From Patescibacteria group bacterium (GTDB lineage: Bacteria > Patescibacteriota > Microgenomatia > UBA1406 > GWC2-37-13): a DNA stretch of 37,031 nucleotides. This document shows positions 21,658-29,334 of this stretch, piece by piece (the first letter of the stretch is position 1; each line of letters opens with the position of its first letter). The notes beneath the pieces were generated by a model that searched no databases, had not been told where the DNA came from, and saw only the letters and a program-made list of their open reading frames with translations. The stretch spans positions 1 to 37,031 of the forward strand of contig JAMCST010000013.1 of the NCBI GenBank assembly GCA_023380935.1, in the 5' to 3' direction. The translations under genes and the position numbers were made by a program.

Positions 21658-22848
21658 ATGAAAATACTGTATCGTATTATAGCGTTAACCGTATTTACTA
21701 TAATATTAGTGGCGGTAATCGCTTATGCGCGCGGCTACCGTTTTAATCCGGAGAACAACAAGGTAACGCCTACCGGAATCATGTCGGTAATCTCTTGGCC
21801 TAAGGCCGCTTCAATTTACATCAACGGCGAGTTAAAGGGGGTAACCGACACCAACCTAACATTGCCACCGGGGAAATATACCGTTACCATCAAAAAAGAA
21901 GGCTACACTGCCTGGGAAAAAACTCTGGTACTGAAAGGCGAGTTGGTGGAGTCGGCCGAGGCCGTCCTCTTTCCCATCAATCCTTCCCTATCGCCTCTTA
22001 CCAACATCGGCATCACCAAGGCAATCCCGGTGGAAGACTCGGATCTGGTCCTGCTTTTTTCCCAAAATGACGACCAGGAAAAAGACGGTGTCTATCTATA
22101 CGACGCCAATAACCATCCGATCAACCTCCTACCGCCGTTAAAGCTGTTAATCCTGAAAAGCAAACTGGCGGCCGGCATTGACTTTAGCCAAACCCGGGTA
22201 ACCTTTTCCCCCGACCTGAAACAGGCATTGGTCGACTTTAACCCCACGGCCTATCTGCTTAACCTCAATGAAGATAACACCCAACCGCTTGAAGTCACCA
22301 ACTCCAAAGATACACTGATTCAGGCCTGGGAAGAGGAAAAAAACCAGGAGCTCAACAAAGTAATGGAAACATTTCCCAAGGAAATCAGCCAGATTGCCAG
22401 CGACTCGTTTCAGATCAAGTCGTTTTCTCCGGACAAATTAAGGTTCCTTTACCAGGCCAAAGCCGATCTGACCTTGCCGTCGGCTTTGAAGCGACCGCTG
22501 ATCGGCACAAACCAAACCCCGGAAAACCGTCATTTATTGACCGACCATTGGTATGTTTACGACAAAAAGGAAGACCGCAACTACGAATTACGCGACCTGT
22601 CTACCGACCCGAAACAATCATCCAGTCAACTGGCTTACTGGTTCTACGACTCGCGTCATCTGGTGATCAAGGAAGAAAAACAGATCATTATTGTGGAGTA
22701 TGACGACTCCAACAAAGAAACGGTCTACTCCGGCCCGTTTTCCGGCGATTTTCTTGCCGTTACCAGCGACGGCAAACTGTTGATCCTCGCCGACCTTAAC
22801 CCGAGAAACAACAAACTACCCGATCTATACACGGTCGGCATCAGATAA
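21658..22848 (+). CDS. Membrane-anchored PEGA-domain protein
   Basis: 396 residues. An N-terminal membrane helix (IIALTVFTIILVAVIAYA) is followed by a PEGA domain (about residues 40-105: VISWPKAASIYINGELKGVT, LPPGKYTVTIKKEGYTAW). The remaining 290 residues carry repeated strands with YFDSRHLVIKEEKQIIIVEYDD-like blades (written here as YDSRHLVIK, QIIIVEYDD), suggesting a beta-propeller. It would sit outside the membrane and may bind wall or other proteins. The promoter partly overlaps that of mreB, so the two may be linked in morphogenesis. Confidence 0.75.
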   Translation: MKILYRIIALTVFTIILVAVIAYARGYRFNPENNKVTPTGIMSVISWPKAASIYINGELKGVTDTNLTLPPGKYTVTIKKEGYTAWEKTLVLKGELVESAEAVLFPINPSLSPLTNIGITKAIPVEDSDLVLLFSQNDDQEKDGVYLYDANNHPINLLPPLKLLILKSKLAAGIDFSQTRVTFSPDLKQALVDFNPTAYLLNLNEDNTQPLEVTNSKDTLIQAWEEEKNQELNKVMETFPKEISQIASDSFQIKSFSPDKLRFLYQAKADLTLPSALKRPLIGTNQTPENRHLLTDHWYVYDKKEDRNYELRDLSTDPKQSSSQLAYWFYDSRHLVIKEEKQIIIVEYDDSNKETVYSGPFSGDFLAVTSDGKLLILADLNPRNNKLPDLYTVGIR

Positions 22849-22888
22849 GGATAAACTCTTTCCCCCACCGTGATGGTTGAAAAACGCC

Positions 22889-23608
22889 TCATTCGGTCTT
22901 CCTTACGGCAAACACCAACAGCCGCTTGAGAGTGGTTCCCGGCGGCCAGCAGGTCTGTAAAGTGAGAAACTCGCGGTTGGTCTTGCGGGTAAGATATTCC
23001 ACCTGGGATGGGTCGACAACCGTCTTGTCGATCACCTGATAGACATAGCGCTGGCCGCGGTAGAAAATGTTGATCTCGTCGCCCTTTTCCAGCTTGTAAA
23101 GGAGATAGAAGACGGCGTTGTAATAACTGACGTTCCAGATGTAGTCGGTGGAATGGGCAAACAGAAAAATATGTCCTCCCTCGCCGGGAAAAGCGGTGCC
23201 CAGCGCCTGGGCGACGCCTTGTTTCAGAGCCGCCAGATATGTCTTCTCGTCACCGGCGTCAACATTGGGAATCACCCGGGCATTGGCGCCAATCTTGGGG
23301 ATGACAATGCTGAAGTTGGGGTCGGCCGGCACCAGAGCCTCAATCGGTTTAATATTCAGCAAACGCGCCAGTCCGCCTTTCGGTTGGTTATTGGCCACGC
23401 TAAGCCTAAACTCCCCGGGCTTTTCCACCACGACATATTGTTTATGGAAGTAATGATCGACAAAATAACGGATCTCTTCCTTGGCCGGCTGATAAAACGT
23501 CTTCGCCACCATAAACAGCGACGCCAGGACTAAAAAGTTACCCAGGGTGCGCATGGCTAAAATCCGCCAGTAGTCGGAAGACCGGTGAGTTTTTATTGAG
23601 TGTTTCAT
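22889..23608 (-). CDS. Sortase (class D/E-like)
   Basis: 239 residues from ATG 23608. A membrane helix (TLGNFLVLASLFMVAKTF) is followed by a sortase barrel: IPKIGANARV at the first strand, FLFAHSTDY with the catalytic His, LTLQTCWPPGTTLKRLLVFA with the catalytic Cys (TLxTC) and Arg. It would anchor surface proteins to the wall or link pilin subunits, and fits a monoderm envelope. An in-frame TTG at 23647 would add 13 residues and start 14 bases after the tRNA-Arg 3' end. No sorting signal is seen among the secreted proteins of this window. Confidence 0.88.
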   Translation of the reverse strand: MKHSIKTHRSSDYWRILAMRTLGNFLVLASLFMVAKTFYQPAKEEIRYFVDHYFHKQYVVVEKPGEFRLSVANNQPKGGLARLLNIKPIEALVPADPNFSIVIPKIGANARVIPNVDAGDEKTYLAALKQGVAQALGTAFPGEGGHIFLFAHSTDYIWNVSYYNAVFYLLYKLEKGDEINIFYRGQRYVYQVIDKTVVDPSQVEYLTRKTNREFLTLQTCWPPGTTLKRLLVFAVRKTE

Positions 23609-23660
23609 CGCCTTTATTTGATTGATTCGTTTCGTTGCCCGGAACAACCGATTAATGCTG

Positions 23661-23734
23661 TGCCAAGGGGGAGAGTTGGACTCCCAACCTTTCCCTTAGG
23701 ACGGGACTGCTCTATCCAATTGAGCTACCTCGGC
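23661..23734 (-). tRNA. tRNA-Arg (CCT)
   Basis: Acceptor GCCGAGG/CCTTGGC (one wobble), anticodon loop GTCCTAA (anticodon CCT), T-stem GGGAG/CTCCC. The T-loop is TCCAACT, where T54-C55-C56 replaces the near-universal TTC. Extended -10 TGGTACAAT lies upstream. CCA is not encoded. The sortase gene follows on the same strand. Confidence 0.88.
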
Positions 23735-23776
23735 TCACAATCATGCTACAACGTATCCTATTGTACCAGATTTAAC

Positions 23777-23833
23777 CTCCGACTCGGAGATTTTAGCTTC
23801 CGATTTGGAAGTTTTGGCCTCCGATTCGGAGGC
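23777..23833. repeat. Three tandem hairpins with compensatory base changes
   Basis: Three units about 20 bases apart: CTCCG-ACT-CGGAG (23777-23789), CTTCC-GATTT-GGAAG (23797-23811) and GCCTCCG-ATT-CGGAGGC (23817-23833). Arms differ between units but stay complementary, and each is followed by a short T-run. It lies between tRNA-Arg (minus) and tmk (plus), beside or over their -35 regions. Confidence 0.7.
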
Positions 23834-23841
23834 TTTGAGCT

Positions 23842-23870
23842 TTGACATTTAAATTTCGAGCTTTTATAAT
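23842..23870 (+). promoter_or_regulatory. Promoter of the tmk-ndk operon
   Basis: TTGACA (23842-23847), a 17-bp spacer and TATAAT (23865-23870), 6 bases before ATG 23877: a full consensus leaderless promoter. Confidence 0.9.
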
Positions 23871-23876
23871 GGTTGC

Positions 23877-24500
23877 ATGTTTATTGTTATCGAAGGGATT
23901 GACGGCGCTGGCTGCGAAACCCAGGCTAAAGCCGTTTCCCGCGCCCTTACCGACCGTTCCGGCCAGCCGACCGTCAGCTTGATCAAATACCCCCATTATG
24001 ACGATGCGGTGGGGAAAATGATCCAGCAGTTTCTTTATCAAAATAAGAGCCTGACGGCTAAAGAACAGTTTCTACTCTACTCGCTTCAATTTATCAACGA
24101 CATTCCCAAAATCAACCGCTATACCGCGGCTAACGCACACCCACCGACCAACTCCTATTTGGTGGCCGACCGTTACTTTACCTCAACTATCTGCTATCAG
24201 ACACTGGAAGGGATTCCGGAAGAGATTGCCTTGCGCTTTGCCGACGATTTTGGCATAATTAAACCCGATCTGGTGTTTTACCTCGACGTTGATCCGGACA
24301 CCGCGTTAAGCTGGAAATACGGCGAGGATAAACGCCTGAATTTCCGTGAGACCGATCTGGCGTTCATGAAAAAGACCTATAACCAGTACGATCGCCTGGT
24401 TAAGCGCCAAGTATGGACAAAGTGGGTCAGGATTAACGGAAAACAGACTAAGGAAAACGTCACCAGAGAAATATTAAATAAAATTAACCAGCCCCAATGA
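23877..24500 (+). CDS. tmk: Thymidylate kinase with an altered P-loop
   Basis: 207 residues. FIVIEGIDGAGCETQAK is the P-loop region, ADRYFTSTICYQ the DRY substrate motif (about residues 96-107), PDLVFYLDVDPDTAL the central strand, and KYGEDKRLNF the lid. The enzyme makes dTDP from dTMP. The Walker A lysine is absent: GAGKTTQ of the family reads GAGCETQ here, losing Lys and the first Thr. The rest is well conserved, so it is probably expressed and functional. An altered phosphate-binding mode is possible. It overlaps the downstream NDP kinase gene (ATGA). Confidence 0.88.
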   Translation: MFIVIEGIDGAGCETQAKAVSRALTDRSGQPTVSLIKYPHYDDAVGKMIQQFLYQNKSLTAKEQFLLYSLQFINDIPKINRYTAANAHPPTNSYLVADRYFTSTICYQTLEGIPEEIALRFADDFGIIKPDLVFYLDVDPDTALSWKYGEDKRLNFRETDLAFMKKTYNQYDRLVKRQVWTKWVRINGKQTKENVTREILNKINQPQ

Positions 24501-25093
24501 GCTCTCCAGCCAAACTCGAAAAAACCCTGATTATTATCAAGCCGGACGCGGTGCAGCGCGGCCTGATCGGCACGGTCTTCTCAGCCTTCGAAACCGCCGG
24601 CCTTAAACTGCTGGCGGCCAAGATGCTCCGGCCCGACAAAAAAGTGATCGAGAATCACTATCCCGGCACCCCGGACTGGATTAAGGAAATGGGAGAAAAA
24701 ACCCTGGCCAGTTTTGCCCAGTCCGGCGCCGATCCCAGACAGCGATTCGGCACCGACGACCCACGGCAACTGGGACAGTTTGTTTACCAAAGACTGATTA
24801 AATACTGGCAGGAGGGGCCGATTGTCGTCTCGGCCTGGGCAGGACCCAGCGCTGTGACGGTCGCCCGCAAGCTGCGCGGCCATACCATTCCCGCCCTGGC
24901 TGAACCGGGGACGCTGCACGCCCGGTTTTCCTTTGATAACTCGATTCTGTCTTCGGCGCTAGACCGGGTAGTAAAAACCTTTATCCATGCTTCAGGATCA
25001 ATTGAAGAGGCGGAACGGGAGATTAAATATTGGTTTGGCACAACCGAATTTAAAAGTTATGAGAGAGAAACCGATAAGTTATATCTTATATAA
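24497..25093 (+). CDS. ndk: Nucleoside diphosphate kinase-like, first paralog
   Basis: 198 residues, longer than the usual 130-150. TLIIIKPDAVQRGLIG is the NDK start, the active-site His lies in TFIHASGSIEEAEREIKYWF (about residues 165-185), and GPIVVSAWAGPSAVTVARKLRGHTIP is the central block. A roughly 40-residue insertion separates HYPGTPDWI from the GP(I)V strand. The usual NxxHxSD around the catalytic His reads TFIHASG here, so the Asn and Asp of the active site are changed. The next gene retains them, so this copy may be specialised. Confidence 0.85.
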   Translation: MSSPAKLEKTLIIIKPDAVQRGLIGTVFSAFETAGLKLLAAKMLRPDKKVIENHYPGTPDWIKEMGEKTLASFAQSGADPRQRFGTDDPRQLGQFVYQRLIKYWQEGPIVVSAWAGPSAVTVARKLRGHTIPALAEPGTLHARFSFDNSILSSALDRVVKTFIHASGSIEEAEREIKYWFGTTEFKSYERETDKLYLI

Positions 25094-25156
25094 CAGAGGC
25101 GAAGATATCGGGGTGAGGTGGTCGAAAAAAACGGTATTGAGCCTGTCTATACAATA

Positions 25157-25747
25157 ATGACAAAACAAAAAGCCTTGTTAATCATCAAGCCGGACGCGGT
25201 GCAGCGCGGCCTGATCGGCGTCATTCTCAGCCGTTTCGAACGGGTCGGTCTGACCGTAATCGGCCTGAAATTTACCTGGGCTGCTCCGGAAAAAATCAAA
25301 GCTCACTACCCGGAAACCGAGGCTTGGTTCACAAAAGTCGGCGAGCGCACCTTGACCAATTATGCCAAAAAGGGTCTGGATGCCAAAACCGTTTTCCAGA
25401 CCGACGACCCGGTCGCCATCGGTAAAACCGTCAAACAGTGGCTGATCGACTATCTCCAAGAATCAGCAGTGCTATTAGCGGTTGTAAGCGGCTACGACGT
25501 CATCGAGATTGTTCGTAAACTGTCGGGCAACACCATTCCCCTACTCGCTGCTCCGGGTACGGTACGCGGTGACTTTTCCCACGATACGATTGATCTGGCC
25601 AACGCCCAGAACCGGCCGCTGCGCAACCTGATTCATGCTTCGGACACGGTCGAAGACGGCGAAAAAGAGGTGAAGCTCTGGTTTGCGGACGAGGAGCTGT
25701 TTGACTATCAACGCTGCGACGAGACGATTATGTTCCCCGCCAGATAA
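25157..25747 (+). CDS. ndk: Nucleoside diphosphate kinase, second paralog
   Basis: 196 residues from ATG 25157 (an upstream GTG at 25118 would add 13). LLIIKPDAVQRGLIG and the canonical active-site block RNLIHASDTVEDGEKEVKLWF (His about 173) are intact, and the same 40-residue insertion (AHYPETEAWFTKVGERTL...) is present as in the first copy. It equilibrates NTPs and NDPs and would act after Tmk. The two genes are tandem duplicates with diverged active-site surroundings. The last 40 bases overlap the convergent gene. Confidence 0.92.
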   Translation: MTKQKALLIIKPDAVQRGLIGVILSRFERVGLTVIGLKFTWAAPEKIKAHYPETEAWFTKVGERTLTNYAKKGLDAKTVFQTDDPVAIGKTVKQWLIDYLQESAVLLAVVSGYDVIEIVRKLSGNTIPLLAAPGTVRGDFSHDTIDLANAQNRPLRNLIHASDTVEDGEKEVKLWFADEELFDYQRCDETIMFPAR

Positions 25748-26295
25748 TTAATCTTTTTTCTCAACGCGACCAAACTCCCATTATTGACAATTTGATAATC
25801 GCTCATCTTAAGACACCGCCCCACCTGCTGGCCGTATTTTTTTTGGCCGATGCCTTTATCGCGCCGATCCACCACTAAAAACTCCCGCCAGGTTTTCGGG
25901 TCCCATGGTTTGGCACGCCGCAACAGACGTTTAAACCGTACCGATCTTTTGGCCGTCACCGCAATCAATTTAAAGTTGGGTAACGTCCGTAAATAATTCA
26001 CTTCGGCCGGATTGCGAATGCCCTCAATAACAACCCGTAAGGCGCAACCCGTAACTCGTAACTCTTTAACTGCTCGTTTAGCCAACCCCCCCTCCCCCTC
26101 CTCTTTACGTAAACGGTCACCTAAATCCTGCAGATCGGCCCGGGTAAAATCTTTTATTCCTTTGTCTTTGAGAACTTTATGGAGAATCGAGGAAAGATTA
26201 AAAGCAGCAAAGCCATGCTGTTTTACCAAACATTCAACCAGTTCTCCTTTGCCTGAAGCAATCTGTCCAACCACTCCAAGGTAAATCGACTGCAT
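25708..26295 (-). CDS. UPF0200/AAA_18-like P-loop nucleoside kinase
   Basis: 195 residues. LGVVGQIASGKGELVECL is the Walker A loop (GxxxxGKG), VVIEGIRNPAEVNYLR matches the characteristic EGIR-P-EV motif of UPF0200/dephospho-CoA-kinase-like proteins, and FLVVDRRDKGIGQKKYGQQVG is the lid region. It probably phosphorylates a nucleoside or nucleoside monophosphate; no exact substrate. TAAAAT with a TGn extension lies 6 bases before the ATG. It converges on the second ndk gene, next to the nucleotide-metabolism operon. Confidence 0.8.
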   Translation of the reverse strand: MQSIYLGVVGQIASGKGELVECLVKQHGFAAFNLSSILHKVLKDKGIKDFTRADLQDLGDRLRKEEGEGGLAKRAVKELRVTGCALRVVIEGIRNPAEVNYLRTLPNFKLIAVTAKRSVRFKRLLRRAKPWDPKTWREFLVVDRRDKGIGQKKYGQQVGRCLKMSDYQIVNNGSLVALRKKINYLAGNIIVSSQR

Positions 26296-26301
26296 GGAAG
26301 C

Positions 26302-26310
26302 ATTTTAACA
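26302..26310 (-). promoter_or_regulatory. Extended -10 of the UPF0200-like gene
   Basis: TGTTAAAAT on the minus strand, 6 bases before ATG 26295. Confidence 0.65.
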
Positions 26311-26337
26311 AATATTTCACCCGAGGACAGACAACTG

Positions 26338-26346
26338 TGATATAAT
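26338..26346 (+). promoter_or_regulatory. Extended -10 upstream of the 26355-27020 frame
   Basis: TGATATAAT (TGn plus perfect TATAAT). A start near 26353 would enter the open frame at 26355 without a standard start codon. Confidence 0.6.
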
Positions 26347-26459
26347 TAAGGTGATATAAGTTCTTTACAACCAAAGAACTCCTTCGCACCGTCGCCGCTA
26401 TAATCGCAACCGAGCACTATCTTGGCCAACTGGGTAAACAATATCTGCGCTGGGAATGT

Positions 26460-27020
26460 GTGCGCCTACGCGAACCGTGGCTATTGGGAGGCGCGACCCT
26501 TAAGGGAAAATTAATAAAAACCGGGTTTTTGGGATATTTTTATACTGATGGCCTACTTAGTAAAGACCCAATCGAACACGACCAAATCCGGATCAACACA
26601 ATACAAGACATGGCGAATGCCGGAGCCTCACAGTTAGGACGATGGCAATATTTATTTCAGTTGACCCATCAACCGGAAAGCTGGTGGCAGATCAATCGCT
26701 TTTTTACTGGGCAGATCGCATGGCATGATCTTAATTCGGACTGCAAAAAGCAACTGGACAAGATGTTTGGGGGCTGGCTGGGAAGACTGAGGGCAAGGGC
26801 GCTAACGATAGATAAACTTACTTACGAGCATTTCAGAAACAATACCTGCCGACAGGTCGAGCTAAGCAATCCACTTGCCGGTTTTGATTCTTATAATGGT
26901 CAAACCTACCCGGTGGACGCGCAATTAACCAATGATCAAACCGTCGGGTTAACCATGATGATGAATATTGGCATTGTCGGCCATCCTGACATCCGCAAAA
27001 GGATCGCCGAGCTGTACTAG
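26460..27020 (+). CDS. Hypothetical protein with an uncertain start
   Basis: 186 residues from GTG 26460. The same frame is open back to 26355, and the extra 35 codons read like protein (FFTTKELLRTVAAIIATEHY), with no ATG, GTG or TTG. An extended -10 ends 8 bases before 26355, so the coding region probably starts there with a non-standard codon, or a one-base frameshift has removed the start. The protein has many Trp, Gly and Asn (TGQIAWHDLNSD, GGWLGRLRARAL) and no membrane segment. I do not recognise it. Confidence 0.55.
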   Translation: MRLREPWLLGGATLKGKLIKTGFLGYFYTDGLLSKDPIEHDQIRINTIQDMANAGASQLGRWQYLFQLTHQPESWWQINRFFTGQIAWHDLNSDCKKQLDKMFGGWLGRLRARALTIDKLTYEHFRNNTCRQVELSNPLAGFDSYNGQTYPVDAQLTNDQTVGLTMMMNIGIVGHPDIRKRIAELY

Positions 27021-27034
27021 TAAGGTAAATAATA

Positions 27035-27862
27035 TCAAATCCCGTACCAGGCACGGATTAAGGAAAGCACGTGCTGTCCGGCCCAAAGCATCACCACGGT
27101 TCCCAGTACCAAAAACGGCCCGAACGCCACCCGGCTTTTCATTTTTTTCTTTTTTGCCAAAAACAGCGCTGATGCGTAAACGCCGCCGAGAACAAAAGCG
27201 AAATATAACGCCAACAAACCGCCCTTTACCCCCAATAGCATTCCCATATTAAACGCCAGTTTGACATCGCCGAATCCCATACCCTTTCCCTTAGTAAACA
27301 GATAAACCAAAAGAATGGGCATCGTCACCATTACGCCGGCCATTAGTTGCCAGATCAGGTCGATCAAGGTTAATCGCGCGCCAAGACGGGTTAAAAGATA
27401 AAACAAGGCGGACGTGAAAAAAACAACCTGAATCTGGTCGGGAATGATTTGATACTTTAGATCAGAAACAAATATCACGATTAGTGAGATCATTACGGCC
27501 GACCCGGCAACCATTAACGCCCAACTACCGACAGTTTGACGACTGCTGGCCGATACCTGGCCGAATAGAGGAAACGGAAACCAAAACATCAGCACCATAA
27601 CCAGTCCGGTCAACAGCTCAATCAATGGATATTGCCAGGATAACGGCTTATGACAATAATGGCATCTGCCCCGCAACCAAAAAAAAGATAACACCGGCAC
27701 TAAGTCGCCGGCCGCCAGGGTTTTGTGACAATAATCGCAGTGGGAGCGGCCGTTGATCGACTGATTTTTCGGCCAACGATCAATCAGAACGTTGAGAAAG
27801 GAACCGATTACCGTCCCGGTGACAAAAATGATCAGAGACCAAAGCCCACGTTCGTCAATCAT
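27035..27862 (-). CDS. pilD: Prepilin leader peptidase / N-methyltransferase (A24)
   Basis: 275 residues. The N-terminal domain has the paired CxxC zinc site (CDYCHKTLAAGDLVPV and RCHYCHKPLSWQYPLIE). Catalytic Asp residues are in FVSDLKYQIIPD and GMGFGDVKLAFNMG (GxGD). Seven or so hydrophobic helices place it in the membrane. It cleaves and methylates type IV prepilin signals; no pilin gene is in this window, so targets must be elsewhere. The ATG overlaps the M16 gene's TGA (ATGA). Confidence 0.94.
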   Translation of the reverse strand: MIDERGLWSLIIFVTGTVIGSFLNVLIDRWPKNQSINGRSHCDYCHKTLAAGDLVPVLSFFWLRGRCHYCHKPLSWQYPLIELLTGLVMVLMFWFPFPLFGQVSASSRQTVGSWALMVAGSAVMISLIVIFVSDLKYQIIPDQIQVVFFTSALFYLLTRLGARLTLIDLIWQLMAGVMVTMPILLVYLFTKGKGMGFGDVKLAFNMGMLLGVKGGLLALYFAFVLGGVYASALFLAKKKKMKSRVAFGPFLVLGTVVMLWAGQHVLSLIRAWYGI

Positions 27863-29148
27863 AAATTAAGATGAATGTCGCCTTCTGGGAACGGTCCGAT
27901 AATCGCAAAGTTAAGCTTAGACTTGGTAAATAGTTCCTTAGCCAAAACAACGATTTCGGCTTTGGTCACGGCCTCGATGGCAGCGATGCGCTCCTGGGGT
28001 GATTCAATCTTGTTTTCATGGAGCTGCTTTAACCCATAGAAATGGGCGATATTAAACGAATCTTCCATAGATAATAACAGTCGGCCTTTGAGCATCTCTT
28101 TGGACCGGGCAATGTCTGTTTCCGCCACCTTACCGGCCGCAATCTTCCGGTGTTCCTCCAACACCGCCTCCACCGCATCACGCACCTTAACCGGATCTTT
28201 GGCCACCCCAGCCTGGGTGACAATGCTGCCAATCTCCTGATACTGCTCGACGCCGGTGCCGATGTAGTAACACAGACCGCGTTTTTCCCGTACCTCCTGG
28301 AACAGCCGTGACGAGGCTCCCCCACCCAGGACAGTCGCCAATACTTTCAGCGCCGGCCGGCGCCGGTCATCAACCGCAAAAGTGGGGAATCCTAAACAAA
28401 AATGCGCCTGCTCGGTTTTTTTCTGGTGGACGTGGATGCGCGGCCGGCTAAACGCCTGATCCCAGTGAACAAAACCTGCGGCTTCCCCGGCTTTCCAGTC
28501 TCCCAGTTTTTGTTCAACGATATCGCGATAATTTTCTATTTTCGCCTGAAGGTTCTTCGTCCGATTCAACCCTCCGGCCACGATCAAAACCGCGTTGTTG
28601 GGATAGTATAAGCTACTCATGTAGTCGATAAAGGTTTTGCGGGAAAAACCGGTGACCGTTTCCTTACTCCCGGCGATTTCCATGCCCAACGGATTGCCGT
28701 CATACATCACCCGCTCGAAGATGTCGCCAATCTTGCGCTGGGGCATGTCTTCGTACATATTGATCTCTTCGACAATCACGCCTTTTTCTTTAGCAATCTC
28801 CTCTTCCTGAAAAAGCGAGTTGAGGAGCAGGTCGGACAAAATATCCATCATCTGGGGAAAATGGTCGGTGGCCGCCTTGATGTAGTAACCGGTATAGTCC
28901 TTGGAGGTAAAGGCATTCCACAAACCACCCATTCCCTCGATGGTTTGCGAAATAATCTCCGGGTTGGGATATTTCTTGCTGCCTTTATAGAACATGTGTT
29001 CAAGAAAGTGGGCAATGCCGTTGTTTTCCCGACGTTCGTAACGCGAGCCCGCCCCGACCAACAATAAGGTCGTCAGGGTCGGAAAAGTATTGGTATCGAC
29101 CAAAATAAGGCGCAGGCCGTTTTTAAGCGTAACCATTTGTGGTTTCAT
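27859..29148 (-). CDS. M16-family zinc protease (insulinase-like)
   Basis: 429 residues from ATG 29148. HFLEHMFYKGS is the inverted zinc motif HxxEH, with a further Glu about 75 residues on (EKGVIVEEINMYED). The second half is the inactive paired domain that M16 monomers use to form a chamber (EVREKRGLCYYIGTGVEQYQE). It degrades peptides, possibly released signal peptides given the pilD neighbour; that is inference. An upstream in-frame start at 29247 would run through a promoter and a dyad, so ATG 29148 is preferred. Coupled to pilD by ATGA. Confidence 0.92.
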   Translation of the reverse strand: MKPQMVTLKNGLRLILVDTNTFPTLTTLLLVGAGSRYERRENNGIAHFLEHMFYKGSKKYPNPEIISQTIEGMGGLWNAFTSKDYTGYYIKAATDHFPQMMDILSDLLLNSLFQEEEIAKEKGVIVEEINMYEDMPQRKIGDIFERVMYDGNPLGMEIAGSKETVTGFSRKTFIDYMSSLYYPNNAVLIVAGGLNRTKNLQAKIENYRDIVEQKLGDWKAGEAAGFVHWDQAFSRPRIHVHQKKTEQAHFCLGFPTFAVDDRRRPALKVLATVLGGGASSRLFQEVREKRGLCYYIGTGVEQYQEIGSIVTQAGVAKDPVKVRDAVEAVLEEHRKIAAGKVAETDIARSKEMLKGRLLLSMEDSFNIAHFYGLKQLHENKIESPQERIAAIEAVTKAEIVVLAKELFTKSKLNFAIIGPFPEGDIHLNL

Positions 29149-29149
29149 A

Positions 29150-29166
29150 GTGTTATATTTTAACAC
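29150..29166. repeat. GTGTTA-n5-TAACAC dyad at the M16 protease promoter
   Basis: A perfect 6-bp inverted repeat that covers the TAAAAT -10 (29162-29157, 8 bases before the ATG). It is a likely operator where a repressor would block transcription. Confidence 0.5.
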
Positions 29167-29169
29167 GCG

Positions 29170-29186
29170 CCGGTTTAAAAAACCGG
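29170..29186. repeat. CCGGTTT-AAA-AAACCGG inverted repeat
   Basis: A perfect 7-bp inverted repeat between the divergent promoters of the M16 gene and tRNA-Gln. Possibly a second operator. Confidence 0.45.
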
Positions 29187-29193
29187 TCGGATT

Positions 29194-29202
29194 TGTTAAA
29201 AT
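29194..29202 (+). promoter_or_regulatory. Extended -10 of the tRNA-Gln/SDR transcript
   Basis: TGTTAAAAT upstream of tRNA-Gln, with a leader hairpin CGGTC...GACCG (29224-29239) before the tRNA. Confidence 0.55.
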
Positions 29203-29259
29203 TGATCGATCTGGTCTGTTTGCCGGTCCTGGGCGACCGACAACCATGGTTTAAAGACA

Positions 29260-29333
29260 TCGGAGGTCGTCTAATGGTAGGACGTCAGACTCTGAATCTG
29301 ACTATCTTGGTTCGAATCCAGGCCTCCGAACCA
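29260..29333 (+). tRNA. tRNA-Gln (CTG)
   Basis: Acceptor TCGGAGG/CCTCCGA, anticodon stem TCAGA/TCTGA with loop CTCTGAA (anticodon CTG), T-loop TTCGAAT, discriminator A29330 followed by encoded CCA (29331-29333). The next gene's ATG starts at 29335. Confidence 0.93.
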
Positions 29334-29334
29334 T

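Noticed and set aside
29149-29247. N-terminal extension of the M16 protease (33 residues)
   Set aside because: It reads through a promoter, two dyads and the divergent tRNA-Gln promoter; the residues are not like a signal peptide or domain.
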